Below, in pieces: positions 55,666 through 64,000 of a DNA stretch of 64,000 nt. Positions within the stretch are counted from its first letter, which is position 1. Each line of letters starts with the position of its first letter. The notes beneath the pieces were generated by a model. It was not told the origin of the DNA. It worked only from the letters and a program-made list of their open reading frames with translations, and made no database searches. The translations under genes were made by a program, and so were the position numbers. Source of the DNA: Devosia riboflavina (lineage in GTDB: Bacteria; Pseudomonadota; Alphaproteobacteria; Rhizobiales; Devosiaceae); NCBI RefSeq assembly GCF_000743575.1, contig NZ_JQGC01000011.1, forward strand, positions 29,547 through 93,546, written 5' to 3'.

Positions 55666-57147
55666 ATGACCAAATTCATTCTGGCGATCGATCAGGGCAC
55701 GACGTCGAGCCGGGCGATTGTGTTCGATGGCGACCGGAAGGTGGTCGGGGTCGGGCAGAAGGAATTTTCGCAGATCTTTCCGCAGGATGGCTGGGTGGAG
55801 CACGATCCGGAGGAAATCTGGGAGAGTGTGGTTGCAACCATCAAGACCGCGCTCGGGGAGGCCAAGGTTGGCGCAGAGCAGATCGCGGCGATCGGGATTA
55901 CCAATCAGCGCGAGACGGTTGTTGTCTGGGATCGGGCGACGGGGAAGCCGATCTACAATGCGATTGTCTGGCAGGATCGGCGGACTTCGGCGACGTGTGC
56001 GGAGCTGAAGCGGGCGGGGCATGAGGCGCTGTTTACCGAGCGGACCGGCTTGCTGCTTGATCCGTATTTTTCGGGCACGAAGGTCAAATGGCTGCTCGAC
56101 AATGTCGAGGGCGCGCGGGCGCGGGCCGAGGCGGGTGAGTTGGCTTTTGGGACGATTGATACGTTCCTCATCTGGCGGCTGACGGGCGGCAAGGTTCATG
56201 CGACCGACGCGACCAATGCGGCGCGGACGTTGATGTTCGATATCTCGCGCAATCTCTGGGATGAGGAGCTGCTGGGGATTCTCGGTGTGCCGAAGGCGCT
56301 GCTGCCTGCAGTGAAAGATTGCGCGGATGATTTTGGGGTGACGGCGCTGTTTGGCGCTGAAATCCCGATACTCGGGGTGGCGGGCGACCAGCATGCGGCG
56401 ACCATCGGACAGGCGTGTTTTGCGCCGGGCATGGTCAAATCGACCTATGGCACGGGATGCTTTGCGGTGTTGAACACCGGCAAAGATATGGTGCGCTCGC
56501 AGAACCGGCTGCTGACGACCATTGCCTATCGGCTGAATGGCGAGACCATCTATGCGCTGGAAGGTTCGATTTTCATTGCGGGCGCGGCGGTGCAGTGGAT
56601 TCGCGATGGGCTGAAGCTCGTGAAGCATGCAAGCGAAACCGGGCCGCTGGCGCGGACGGCGGACCCGAGCCAGAATGTCTATATGGTGCCGGCCTTTGTG
56701 GGACTGGGCGCGCCGTGGTGGGATGCCGAGGCGCGCGGGGCGATTTTTGGGATTACCCGCAATACCGGGCCGGCGGAAATTGCCCGGGCGGCGCTGGAGG
56801 CGGTTTGCTACCAGACGCGGGACTTGCTGGAGGCGATGCGGAAAGATTGGACGGCCGAGGGCGATACCGTGCTGCGCGTTGATGGCGGGATGGTTGCTTC
56901 GGACTGGACCATGCAGTTTCTGGCGGATGTGCTCGATGCGCCGGTGGATCGGCCGACGATTTTGGAGACGACAGCGCTGGGTGCAGCGTGGTTGGCGGGC
57001 ATGAAGGCGGGAGTTTGGCCTGATATGGATGAATTTGCTGCGGGCTGGGCGCGGGATCGGCGGTTTGAACCGGCGATGGATGCGGAAGAGCGCAAGGCCA
57101 AGGTGGCGGGCTGGGATGATGCGGTGCGGCGGGTGCTGACGCAGTAG
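55666..57147 (+). CDS. glpK: Glycerol kinase
   Basis: 493 residues from [26 protein letters not shown] precedes the ATG; an in-frame extension through the repeat is rejected. [25 protein letters not shown] and GLGAPWWD complete the FGGY kinase signature. Phosphorylates glycerol; no glpF is present beside it. Confidence 0.96.
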   Translation: MTKFILAIDQGTTSSRAIVFDGDRKVVGVGQKEFSQIFPQDGWVEHDPEEIWESVVATIKTALGEAKVGAEQIAAIGITNQRETVVVWDRATGKPIYNAIVWQDRRTSATCAELKRAGHEALFTERTGLLLDPYFSGTKVKWLLDNVEGARARAEAGELAFGTIDTFLIWRLTGGKVHATDATNAARTLMFDISRNLWDEELLGILGVPKALLPAVKDCADDFGVTALFGAEIPILGVAGDQHAATIGQACFAPGMVKSTYGTGCFAVLNTGKDMVRSQNRLLTTIAYRLNGETIYALEGSIFIAGAAVQWIRDGLKLVKHASETGPLARTADPSQNVYMVPAFVGLGAPWWDAEARGAIFGITRNTGPAEIARAALEAVCYQTRDLLEAMRKDWTAEGDTVLRVDGGMVASDWTMQFLADVLDAPVDRPTILETTALGAAWLAGMKAGVWPDMDEFAAGWARDRRFEPAMDAEERKAKVAGWDDAVRRVLTQ

Positions 57148-57197
57148 AGTTTGCGGCGGGAGCCACGATTTCTGAGCGTGTGAACACCCCTCCCCCG

Positions 57198-57218
57198 CCC
57201 TCCCCGTCGAGGGGAGGG
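57198..57218. repeat. GC-rich hairpin of the CCCTCCCC family
   Basis: CCCTCCCC-GTCGA-GGGGAGGG, a perfect 8-bp stem, the same half-element as near 2861. It lies between convergent glpK and the DUF1499 gene. Confidence 0.6.
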
Positions 57219-57243
57219 TGTCGGATCGAGTGTGAGAGGAGAC

Positions 57244-58071
57244 CTAGTCTCCTTCGCCCTCGACGCTTGGGGCTGGCTCTTCGTCTTCGGCTGATGCGGG
57301 TTGGTTGACGTTGGGGTTGTCGCGGAGGAGCGTCGTCACTTCATTGTCGAGCGTTACCATGAAGCGCTCGATGCGGGTGCCGTTGGAGCCGAAGTCGTGC
57401 GGGGCGTTGATCGAGGCCGAACGCATGTCGACCTTGGCGCCGGTGGACGTGGGGGCGACGCGGAGCACGGCTTCTTCGCGCCAGCCGGGAATGGTGGTGA
57501 TGCGGGCATTGAGGCGGCCGGGTGTGCCATCGAGGCCCGGGGCGCGGGTGAGGCGGATATCCCAGCCCTCGGCCTGCGCGAGGCGTTCGACGACGCCGAA
57601 GAGCGAGACGACATCAAGCGGATAGGTGCGTGTGGTCGCATTGGGGAAGATGCGGGCCTGCTCATCGGGCTTGATGAGGAGGGGCGGCGGCATTTTGGCC
57701 GTATCGGGCAGGAAGAGCAGCGGCAGCTCGCCACGGGCGACGGTGGCGATGTCGGTGACGGGCGGATAGCGCCAGGCGTAGTAGCCGTAATAGGCGAAGG
57801 GCAGGAGGCAGATGAGGCCGAGGAAGAGGCCCGAGAGCGCCTTGCTCCAGCCCTGATCGCCGGAAAACCACAGACGGATGAGCGCCAGAAAGCCGACGAA
57901 AGAGGCGAGTGCCGAGACGGCCAGGGCCAGGAGGGCGACGATGAAAAAGCTGGGCGAGTCGATGAGGCCCAGATGGTGCATGCCGACCGGCAGAATGACG
58001 AGCGGAATGGCAATCCTGCCAATCCGGCGGGCCCAGATGGCCGTTTTCGACGTTCTGATCAGTATGCGCAC
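57244..58071 (-). CDS. DUF1499 membrane protein
   Basis: 275 residues. Three hydrophobic segments (about 15-35, 42-65, 78-100) are followed by a DUF1499 domain with a VDMRSASINAPHDFGSNGTR block that matches that family. Acidic C-terminal tail. Function unknown. Confidence 0.8.
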   Translation of the reverse strand: MRILIRTSKTAIWARRIGRIAIPLVILPVGMHHLGLIDSPSFFIVALLALAVSALASFVGFLALIRLWFSGDQGWSKALSGLFLGLICLLPFAYYGYYAWRYPPVTDIATVARGELPLLFLPDTAKMPPPLLIKPDEQARIFPNATTRTYPLDVVSLFGVVERLAQAEGWDIRLTRAPGLDGTPGRLNARITTIPGWREEAVLRVAPTSTGAKVDMRSASINAPHDFGSNGTRIERFMVTLDNEVTTLLRDNPNVNQPASAEDEEPAPSVEGEGD

Positions 58072-58162
58072 GAAGAGGCTTTTCCCTTGCTGGCGCCTGT
58101 TTTACGTCAAAGGTCTTGGGATTGTTTAAACTTGTCGCGATTTCGCTCCGCGAAACGCTGGC

Positions 58163-58798
58163 TCAGGGATAGAGGCGCGCGTTTTGCCAGCCGGCATCCA
58201 GCGTTTCGCGGGTGAAGCGGACGCGGTCGTGGAGGCGGTATTCGCCGTCCTTCCAGAATTCCATCATGGTGGGCTTAATGCGAAAACCGGCCCAATGGGC
58301 GGGGCGGACGACATGGGCATCGCCGATCTCGGCGGTGAGCGCTTCGACGCGGGCGATGAGGGTGGCGCGATTTTCGAGCGGGCGGGACTGGAGCGAAGCC
58401 GACGAGGCGATCTGGCTGCCGCGATGGCGCGAGGCGAAATAGGTGTCCGACTCAGTGGGGCTGACGACTTCCACCGGGCCGCGGAGGCGCACCTGGCGGC
58501 GCAGCGACTTCCAGTGGAAGACGGCTGATGCCTGGGGATTGGCGAGGAGCTCGCGGCCCTTGTCGCTCTCGAAATTGGTGAAGAAGCAAAAGCCCCTGCT
58601 ATCGCGGGCGTTGAGCAAAACCATGCGGACATCGGGCAGGCCGGAGGCGTCGGCGCTGGCGAGGGCCATGGCGTGGGGATCGTTGGGCTCGCTCTCATTG
58701 GCCAGGGCAAACCACTCCTCGAACACGGCAAAGGGATCGAGGTCGGAGCGATCGCCATCGTCGAAAAGGCGTTCGGTGAGTGTTTGCAGCATCGTCAT
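58163..58798 (-). CDS. pdxH: Pyridoxamine 5'-phosphate oxidase
   Basis: 211 residues from MTMLQTLTERL. MALASADASGLPDVRMVLL, GFCFFTNFESDKGRELL and the C-terminal LDAGWQNARLYP are PdxH signatures. Uses FMN and oxygen to make PLP. The start could be 58792; longer in-frame starts lack conservation. It is divergent from the DnaJ-type gene. Confidence 0.95.
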   Translation of the reverse strand: MTMLQTLTERLFDDGDRSDLDPFAVFEEWFALANESEPNDPHAMALASADASGLPDVRMVLLNARDSRGFCFFTNFESDKGRELLANPQASAVFHWKSLRRQVRLRGPVEVVSPTESDTYFASRHRGSQIASSASLQSRPLENRATLIARVEALTAEIGDAHVVRPAHWAGFRIKPTMMEFWKDGEYRLHDRVRFTRETLDAGWQNARLYP

Positions 58799-58905
58799 AT
58801 TTCCCGGGCTTTTGGCCCTCTCAAACTGGACAAGCCGAGGGGGCGTGGCCATATAGGACTCGAATTGTGGGCGAAGCAACGCCCGACCCAAACAGATTGG
58901 ACCAA

Positions 58906-59874
58906 ATGCGCGATCCTTACACCGTGCTCGGGGTGCCGCGGTCCGCAAGCGAGAAGGACATCAAGTCCGCCTATCGCAAGCTGGCCAAGAAGTATCATCC
59001 CGATCAGAATCCCGACGACCCTTCGGCACATGGAAAATTTGCCGAAGCAACCCATGCCTATGACCTGCTCAATGACGCGGAAAAGCGGGGGCAGTTCGAC
59101 CGCGGCGAAATCGACGCCGAGGGTAATCCGCGCTTTGCCGGCTTCGGCAATGGCGGCTTTGGCGGCGGCGCAGGCCGTGGTGCGCGGCCGGGTGCCGCTG
59201 GCGCCGGCGGGTTTTCGGCCGAAGACATTCTTAAAGAATTCATGAGCGGCTTTGGTGGCCAGCCGCGCGGCGGCGCTCGCCCGGGTGGCGGCGCTGGTGG
59301 GGCGCAGTGGGACCCGTTTGCCGGTGGCGCCACGGGCGGCGCTGGCGCGGGAGCAGGTGCGCGCATGAAGGGCGACGATGTGGTCGTGAATGCGACCGTG
59401 TCGCTCGAAGATGCGCACAAGGCGGCCTCCATTCCGGTGCGTATGCCGACGGGCAAGGTGCTGAACGTAAAACTGCCCGAAAAGGTGGAAGAGGGTCAGC
59501 AGATCCGGCTCAAGGGCCAGGGCACAGCCAATGCCTTTGGCGAGCCGGGCGACGCGCTGGTGACCGTGCGCTTCGAGAAATCAAAAGTGTTCCGGCGCGA
59601 CGGCAGCGATGTGCGCACCGATGTTTCGGTGACGCTTTATGAAGCCGTGCTGGGCGCCAAGGTGCGCGTGCCGACGCTTGATGGTTCGGTGGAACTGAAC
59701 CTGCCGCCGGGCGTGGACACGGGCAAGGCGCTGCGCCTCAAGGGCAAGGGCCTTTATGGCGATGGCGATCTCTATGTGAATATTCGCGTGGTGCTGCCGC
59801 CGGGTGGTGATCCCGATCTTGAGGCGCTGGCGAGATTCATGCGGGACCAGAAGCCGTATAAGGTACGGGACTAA
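58906..59874 (+). CDS. DnaJ-type (CbpA-like) co-chaperone without zinc finger
   Basis: 322 residues from MRDPYTVLGVPRSASEKD. The J domain keeps HPD (KYHPDQNP), then a long Gly/Ala-rich linker at about 75-150 with no CxxCxGxG repeats, and two substrate-binding domains (LPEKVEEGQQIRLKGQG, LNLPPGVDTGKALRLKGKG). It stimulates Hsp70 ATPase. An in-frame extension of 42 codons would overlap pdxH and is rejected. Confidence 0.92.
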   Translation: MRDPYTVLGVPRSASEKDIKSAYRKLAKKYHPDQNPDDPSAHGKFAEATHAYDLLNDAEKRGQFDRGEIDAEGNPRFAGFGNGGFGGGAGRGARPGAAGAGGFSAEDILKEFMSGFGGQPRGGARPGGGAGGAQWDPFAGGATGGAGAGAGARMKGDDVVVNATVSLEDAHKAASIPVRMPTGKVLNVKLPEKVEEGQQIRLKGQGTANAFGEPGDALVTVRFEKSKVFRRDGSDVRTDVSVTLYEAVLGAKVRVPTLDGSVELNLPPGVDTGKALRLKGKGLYGDGDLYVNIRVVLPPGGDPDLEALARFMRDQKPYKVRD

Positions 59875-59898
59875 GCTTTCCGGCCATATGCTGGGATC

Positions 59899-59985
59899 GT
59901 CACCCTCGGGCTTGACCCGAGGGTTCTGCACTCGCTGCACACAAACCAAGTGAAGTGTCCTCGGGTCAAGCCCGAGGATGGCGCG
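59899..59985. repeat. Paired inverted hairpin repeat (CCCTCGGG family), copy 1
   Basis: Two hairpins with arms CCCTCGGG and CCCGAGGG around a CTTGA loop, at 59903-59923 and (variant) 59959-59977, are inverted to each other. Same family as 62348. Confidence 0.8.
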
Positions 59986-60027
59986 TGGTGATTAGGTAGT
60001 CCCCGAGCGAAAACTGTCGCAGAGAGG

Positions 60028-60969
60028 TTAGTCCCGCGGCGCAGCAGCTCTTTGCAACCTGTCGTTGATTGCTTCGCCCAAGCCCTCATGCGGAATGGGA
60101 GCAACGGCGATTGTCTCTGCGCCGGTCGCGTCCAATTCATGCAGCATGGAGAAGAGGTTTCTGGCGGCTTCGTGGAGGTCGGCGCTGGGGGACAGATTCC
60201 GCGTTTCGCCGGAGAACGCCGACGCCGGCCCAAAAGCCAAAAAGGCTTCGCCGGGTTGGGGAGCTGTGTCCAATCGCATCGAGGCGTTGGGGGCGTAGTG
60301 GCTCAAGAGCATGCCGGGGGCGGAGATTTTGGCGCCTTTGGCGGCGCGGGCGACTTTGCGGCCGAAGGCTTTTTCGATGTCTTCGCGGGCAAGGGCGCCG
60401 GCGCGGAGCTGGATGATGGTTTCGCCATCCACCGCCACGATAGTCGATTCAACGCCGGCCTTGCAGGCGCCGCCATCAAGGACAGGGACCTTGCCGGAAA
60501 AGCCGCGGCGGACTTGCTCGGCCGTTGTCGGCGAGAGCTTGCCGGATGGATTGGCCGACGGGGCGGAAAGCGGGCGGCCGGTGGCGCGGAGGAGCGCGAG
60601 GGCGACCGGGTGGTCGGGCATGCGCAGGGCAACCGTGTCGAGGCCGGCGGTGGCGACATCGGCAAGGCCGTGGCCGGGGCGCAGAGGGACGACGATGCTG
60701 AGGGGGCCGGGCCAGAATTTTTCGGCGAGCTTTTTCGCGAGAGGGGAAAAGACGGCGAGCTTTTCGGCCATTTCGAGATCGGCGACGTGGGCAATCAGCG
60801 GATTGAAGCGGGGGCGGCCCTTGGTTTCGTAGATCGAGAGCACGGCATCGGGATTGGTCGCATCGGCGCCGAGGCCATAGACCGTCTCGGTGGGGAAGGC
60901 GACGAGTTTTCCCGCGCAGAGGGACGCGGCGGCTTCGGCAATGGCCTGATCGTCGGGAAATATGCTCAT
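60028..60969 (-). CDS. L-threonylcarbamoyladenylate synthase (Sua5/YwlC)
   Basis: 313 residues from MSIFPDDQAIAEAA. The YrdC core with LVAFPTETVYGLGADA, YETKGRPRFNPLIAHV and SAPSANPSGK is followed by a Sua5 C-terminal domain, so it is the two-domain form. First step of the t6A modification of tRNAs. A longer in-frame start extending 205 codons upstream across the neighbour is rejected. Confidence 0.94.
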   Translation of the reverse strand: MSIFPDDQAIAEAAASLCAGKLVAFPTETVYGLGADATNPDAVLSIYETKGRPRFNPLIAHVADLEMAEKLAVFSPLAKKLAEKFWPGPLSIVVPLRPGHGLADVATAGLDTVALRMPDHPVALALLRATGRPLSAPSANPSGKLSPTTAEQVRRGFSGKVPVLDGGACKAGVESTIVAVDGETIIQLRAGALAREDIEKAFGRKVARAAKGAKISAPGMLLSHYAPNASMRLDTAPQPGEAFLAFGPASAFSGETRNLSPSADLHEAARNLFSMLHELDATGAETIAVAPIPHEGLGEAINDRLQRAAAPRD

Positions 60970-61089
60970 GGGCGGTGTTTGACAACAGGCGGGGCGCGCG
61001 TCAAGTCGGCGGGGCGCAGCCGAACGTTTGTCGCGTTTCCGCAGCGGAAAAGTGGTATGCCCTTTCTTGCAAACGCTCCGAAGGCCACC

Positions 61090-62037
61090 GTGACCACGCT
61101 CCTTGTCAGCCAGACCAATTTTGCCGATCACCGGACGCCACCCGGCCATCCCGAGCGGGCCGATCGCATCATTGCGGTCGAGGAGGCGCTGGCGACGCAG
61201 GAATTCGACCGGTTGGTGCGGCGCGAGGCGCCTTATGGCGACATTACGCTGGCTGAACTCGTGCATGACGAGCGCTATATGGCGCGGCTGCGCATGGCGC
61301 GGCCGGCAGAGGGCATCGGGCAGCTTGATCCTGACACCTATATTTCGGACCAGTCGCTCTCGGCGGCGGCGACCGGGCTGGGCGGGGCCATGGCGGGGCT
61401 CGATGCCGTGGTGATGGGTGAGGTGGACAATGCCTTTTGCGCCATCAGGCCACCGGGCCATCATGCGGAGATCGACCGGCCGATGGGGTTTTGCCTCATC
61501 AATACCGTGGCCATCGTGGCGCGCGAGGCGCAGCGGAAATATGGGGCGGAGCGGATCGCGATCGTGGATTTCGACGTGCATCACGGCAATGGCACGCAGG
61601 ACATTTTTTATGACGATGCCAGCGTGTTCTACGCCTCAAGCCACCAGATGCCTTTGTTTCCCGGCACGGGACATCCGAGCGAGCACGGCGTCGGGAACAT
61701 CGTCAATGCGGCGCTGAAGGCGCATACGGATGGCTCGGAGATGCGGGCGGCCTATAATGAGATCATCCTGCCGGCGCTCGATAATTTTGCGCCGGACCTG
61801 ATCCTGATCTCGGCCGGGTTCGATGCGCATGAGCGGGACCCGCTGGCGCAGCTCGAATGGGTGGATCAGGACTTTGCCTGGGTCACCGGAAAGTTGATGG
61901 ATGTGGCCGAACGCCGCTGTGGCAATCGGATTGTGTCGCTGCTCGAAGGTGGCTATGACCTCAAGGGCCTAGCCGGAGGCGTGCGCCAGCACGTGGCCAT
62001 GCTGATGGACGGGGCGACGAGTTCTCTCAACTTTTAG
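61090..62037 (+). CDS. Histone-deacetylase-family amidohydrolase (acetoin utilisation-like)
   Basis: 315 residues from a GTG (MTTLLVSQTNF), with GAAGG five nt upstream; ATG 61057 is also possible. Zinc-dependent deacetylase motifs are in RPPGHHAEIDRPMGFCL, DFDVHHGNGTQDIF and SAGFDAHERDPL, with GGYDLKGLA. Probably deacetylates small molecules or proteins; substrate unknown. Confidence 0.9.
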   Translation: MTTLLVSQTNFADHRTPPGHPERADRIIAVEEALATQEFDRLVRREAPYGDITLAELVHDERYMARLRMARPAEGIGQLDPDTYISDQSLSAAATGLGGAMAGLDAVVMGEVDNAFCAIRPPGHHAEIDRPMGFCLINTVAIVAREAQRKYGAERIAIVDFDVHHGNGTQDIFYDDASVFYASSHQMPLFPGTGHPSEHGVGNIVNAALKAHTDGSEMRAAYNEIILPALDNFAPDLILISAGFDAHERDPLAQLEWVDQDFAWVTGKLMDVAERRCGNRIVSLLEGGYDLKGLAGGVRQHVAMLMDGATSSLNF

Positions 62038-62046
62038 GATGGCGCC

Positions 62047-62295
62047 ATGGCCGAGATTGCCGAGGATGTGAAAACCCTGAGCTTCGAAGCGGCTTTGGAG
62101 CAGCTCGAACAGATTGTCCAAAAACTCGAAAGCGGCCGGGCGCCGCTGGCCGAATCCATTGCCATCTATGAGCGCGGCGAAGCGCTGAAAGCGCATTGCG
62201 AAATGCTGCTGAAGACGGCGGAAGCGCGGATCGAAAAGATTACGCTGAGCCGGGAAGGCAAGGCAGTTGGGACCGAGCCGCTCGACGCGAATTAG
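62047..62295 (+). CDS. xseB: Exodeoxyribonuclease VII small subunit
   Basis: 82 residues. [18 protein letters not shown] and [19 protein letters not shown] are the XseB family core. It needs the large subunit XseA, not in the window. Nine nt downstream of the deacetylase gene. Confidence 0.94.
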   Translation: MAEIAEDVKTLSFEAALEQLEQIVQKLESGRAPLAESIAIYERGEALKAHCEMLLKTAEARIEKITLSREGKAVGTEPLDAN

Positions 62296-62347
62296 TTTTT
62301 GCGCGTGGGGGGAATGAGGCACTTCGGTCGCCTCGTTCACCGGGCTG

Positions 62348-62431
62348 CCCTCGGGCTTGACCCGAGGGTCGGGCGGGGAGCCATTGCGCTATGGTGCGGG
62401 TGGGGAGTGGCCCTCGGGTCAAGCCCGAGGG
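62348..62431. repeat. Paired inverted hairpin repeat (CCCTCGGG family), copy 2
   Basis: Two 8-bp hairpins with arms CCCTCGGG and CCCGAGGG, at 62348-62368 and, inverted, 62411-62431, separated by 42 nt. Both copies are perfect. Confidence 0.85.
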
Positions 62432-62509
62432 AAGCATGGTGGGTGGGACGATAGCGGGGCCAAGCCTTGGCAACCGCTGCAGGCCAACAAGCGGAAGAAC
62501 GCTGAATAG

Positions 62510-63109
62510 ATGACGACGAACAAGACGCTGCGCAATTTCCGTATTGTGCTTTGGGTGCTGGTGGCCGTGGCGGCGCTGGGGGCGACGTTCCTCTATGTGT
62601 TTCGTCCGCCGCAGCGGCCGCTGGGGCTGAATGGGCAGAGCTTTGCGCTCAATTCCACGCAGGGCGGGACGTTTACCGAGAAGGATTTGGTGGGCACACC
62701 GAGCCTGATCTTCTTCGGCTACACGTTCTGCCCCGATGTGTGCCCGACGACGCTGGCTGAAACCACCGCCTGGCGCGCCCAACTGGGGCTGACGCCGGAA
62801 GACTTGCGGATCATTTTCGTCACGGTCGACCCTGAGCGCGATACGCCGGAAATGGTGAAGTCTTACGTGGAAGGGTTCGACCCTTCGGTGATCGGGCTGG
62901 TGGGCGATCAGGCGGCGACAGAGCAGGTCAAGGCCGCGTTTGGCGTGTTTTCGGAGAAAGCGGGCGATGTCGAGAGCGAGTTCTATCTGGTCAATCACAC
63001 GGCGCTGACGTTCCTGATCGACAAGAATGGCTCGTTCCAGGGCACCGTGGCCTATGAAGAGGCACAGGATACGGCGCTGGCCAAGGTCAAGCGGCTTGTC
63101 GGGCAGTGA
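62510..63109 (+). CDS. SCO1/SenC family copper chaperone for cytochrome oxidase
   Basis: 199 residues. One N-terminal membrane helix (about 10-32), then a thioredoxin-like domain with FFGYTFCPDVCPT (the Cu-binding CxxxC), TVDPERDTPEMV and the ligand His in VNHTALTFLID. It delivers copper to cytochrome c oxidase in the periplasm. Its stop overlaps the tlyA start as GTGA. Confidence 0.94.
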   Translation: MTTNKTLRNFRIVLWVLVAVAALGATFLYVFRPPQRPLGLNGQSFALNSTQGGTFTEKDLVGTPSLIFFGYTFCPDVCPTTLAETTAWRAQLGLTPEDLRIIFVTVDPERDTPEMVKSYVEGFDPSVIGLVGDQAATEQVKAAFGVFSEKAGDVESEFYLVNHTALTFLIDKNGSFQGTVAYEEAQDTALAKVKRLVGQ

Positions 63110-63840
63110 GCCGGATAAGGCTTGATCTGGCGCTTGAAGAGCGGGGGCTGTTGCCTAGTCGCGCAAGGGCCCGCGATGCGATCCTGCGCGGCACCGTGAG
63201 CGTCAATGGCGAACCGGCCAAGAAGCCAAACCAGATGGTTGGGGCGGATGATGTCATCGCGCTCGATGATCCGGCATCCGAATATGTGTCGCGGGCGGCG
63301 CTGAAACTGGTGGCGGGGCTTGATGCGGGTGGGATCAGTGTCGAGGGGAAGACCTGCCTCGATGTGGGATCATCGACCGGGGGCTTTACGCAGGTGCTGG
63401 TCGAGCGCGGGGCCACGAAGGTCTATGCGGTCGATGTGGGGCATGAGCAGTTGCATCGGCGGCTCAAGGGGCATCCGCGGGTCGTGAGCATTGAAGGCTT
63501 CAACGCGCGGGACATTTCGCGCGAGGAGATTGCCGAGCCGGTGGACCTGCTGGTTTCGGATTTGAGCTTCGTGTCCGTCACAAAAGTGCTGGAGGCCCCG
63601 CTGGGGCTTTGTGCGCCGCAGGCCGAGACCGTGATCCTCTTCAAGCCGCAGTTCGAGGTGGGGCGCGATTTTGTCGGCAAGGGCGGGATTGTCACCGATG
63701 CGGAGGCCAATGTGCGCGCCATGGGCGAGGTGATCGCCTTTGTCGAGGCGCAGGGATTTGCGCATCGATTGAGCGTTGTGTCGCCGATTGCAGGTGGGGA
63801 TGGGAATATCGAAACGGTGCTGGTGTTTAGTCGGGGGTAA
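63106..63840 (+). CDS. TlyA-family 2'-O-ribose rRNA methyltransferase
   Basis: 244 residues from a GTG start. An N-terminal S4 domain (RLDLALEERGLLPSRARARD) is followed by an RrmJ/FtsJ-like fold with motif I CLDVGSSTGGFTQVL and ILFKPQFEVG. TlyA methylates 16S and 23S rRNA cytidines in mycobacteria; bacterial relatives are often hemolysin-annotated. Coupled to the Sco gene. Confidence 0.92.
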   Translation: MSRIRLDLALEERGLLPSRARARDAILRGTVSVNGEPAKKPNQMVGADDVIALDDPASEYVSRAALKLVAGLDAGGISVEGKTCLDVGSSTGGFTQVLVERGATKVYAVDVGHEQLHRRLKGHPRVVSIEGFNARDISREEIAEPVDLLVSDLSFVSVTKVLEAPLGLCAPQAETVILFKPQFEVGRDFVGKGGIVTDAEANVRAMGEVIAFVEAQGFAHRLSVVSPIAGGDGNIETVLVFSRG

Positions 63841-63906
63841 ATCGCCCCCTACCCCGTTTCCTCCGTCATTGCCGGGCTTGTGTGGATGCTTTGTGCTTTA
63901 GTCTTT

Positions 63907-63938
63907 GCACGAGCCGGGATGCGCATCCCGGCTCGTGC
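63907..63938. repeat. Perfect 32-bp palindrome
   Basis: Arm GCACGAGCCGGGATGC followed without a gap by its exact reverse complement. It lies in a GTCATTGCCGGGCTTG-type repeat region (63866 onward) that continues to the window end, where GCAGGCAGG at 63937 and CCTGCCTGC at 63992 form another inverted pair. Confidence 0.85.
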
Positions 63939-64000
63939 AGGCAGGCGGCCGTTCTATCGGGCTGGTTTTGACAGCCGCGGTCAAGCAAGGCCCTGCCTGC

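Noticed and set aside
60052..61056. Long N-terminal extension of the deacetylase gene
   Set aside because: It is antisense to the Sua5 gene and unrelated in composition; the family fold starts near 61090.

Overview
This window is ordinary chromosome from a GC-rich alphaproteobacterium, most likely Hyphomicrobiales and plausibly Devosia-like (inference from gene content and order, not from a search). Supporting signs are the split ATP-phosphoribosyltransferase pair hisZ-hisG behind hisS, a tRNA-His with A73 and no G-1, groESL under a CIRCE element with an RpoH-like promoter, a two-TM degenerate EAL protein resembling TipF, and many intergenic palindromic repeats. I see no prophage, transposase, integrase, rRNA or CRISPR array.

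Layout. 1-6.3 kb is a zinc-starvation island: a COG0523 GTPase and an AztD-like periplasmic zinc chaperone on the minus strand, then znuA divergent from znuC-znuB-zur, with Zur-box-like palindromes between znuA and znuC. 6.3-13.1 kb is a minus-strand housekeeping run: ileS, lspA, a lipoprotein, an RluB-type pseudouridine synthase with a very long Arg/Gly/Asp/Pro tail, and rsmD. 13.2-23.7 kb holds a glycosyltransferase, a LuxR-type regulator, ribF, a HAD phosphatase, a catalytically degenerate EAL protein, a LuxO-like sigma-54 activator, a GH125 mannosidase, a DHFR-like reductase and an EamA transporter. 24.4-26.6 kb is groES-groEL. 26.7-31.5 kb has a Sel1-repeat protein, a TSUP permease and hisS-hisZ-hisG. 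32.4-38.1 kb has an L,D-transpeptidase, a large VWA/Tad-like surface protein, tRNA-His and a PAS protein that looks like a histidine pseudokinase. 38.3-43.3 kb is a peptide-type ABC transporter operon. 43.3-53.8 kb contains UPF0149, a GH1 beta-glucosidase, an Mrp ATPase, transaldolase, an aminotransferase, etfBA, a Tim44-like protein, an M20 amidohydrolase and an AEC transporter. 54-57.1 kb is glpD-glpK. The remainder is DUF1499, pdxH, a DnaJ-type protein, Sua5, an HDAC-family deacetylase, xseB, a Sco protein and a TlyA methyltransferase.

How the parts fit. The zinc block forms one functional set: uptake (ZnuABC), periplasmic chaperoning (AztD), intracellular allocation (COG0523) and the repressor (Zur). 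The most unusual items are the degenerate kinase and EAL proteins, the terminator between aztD and the COG0523 gene, and a dispersed element of about 120 bp present in opposite orientations inside two different ABC transporter operons. No single block is convincingly a wholly undescribed system.
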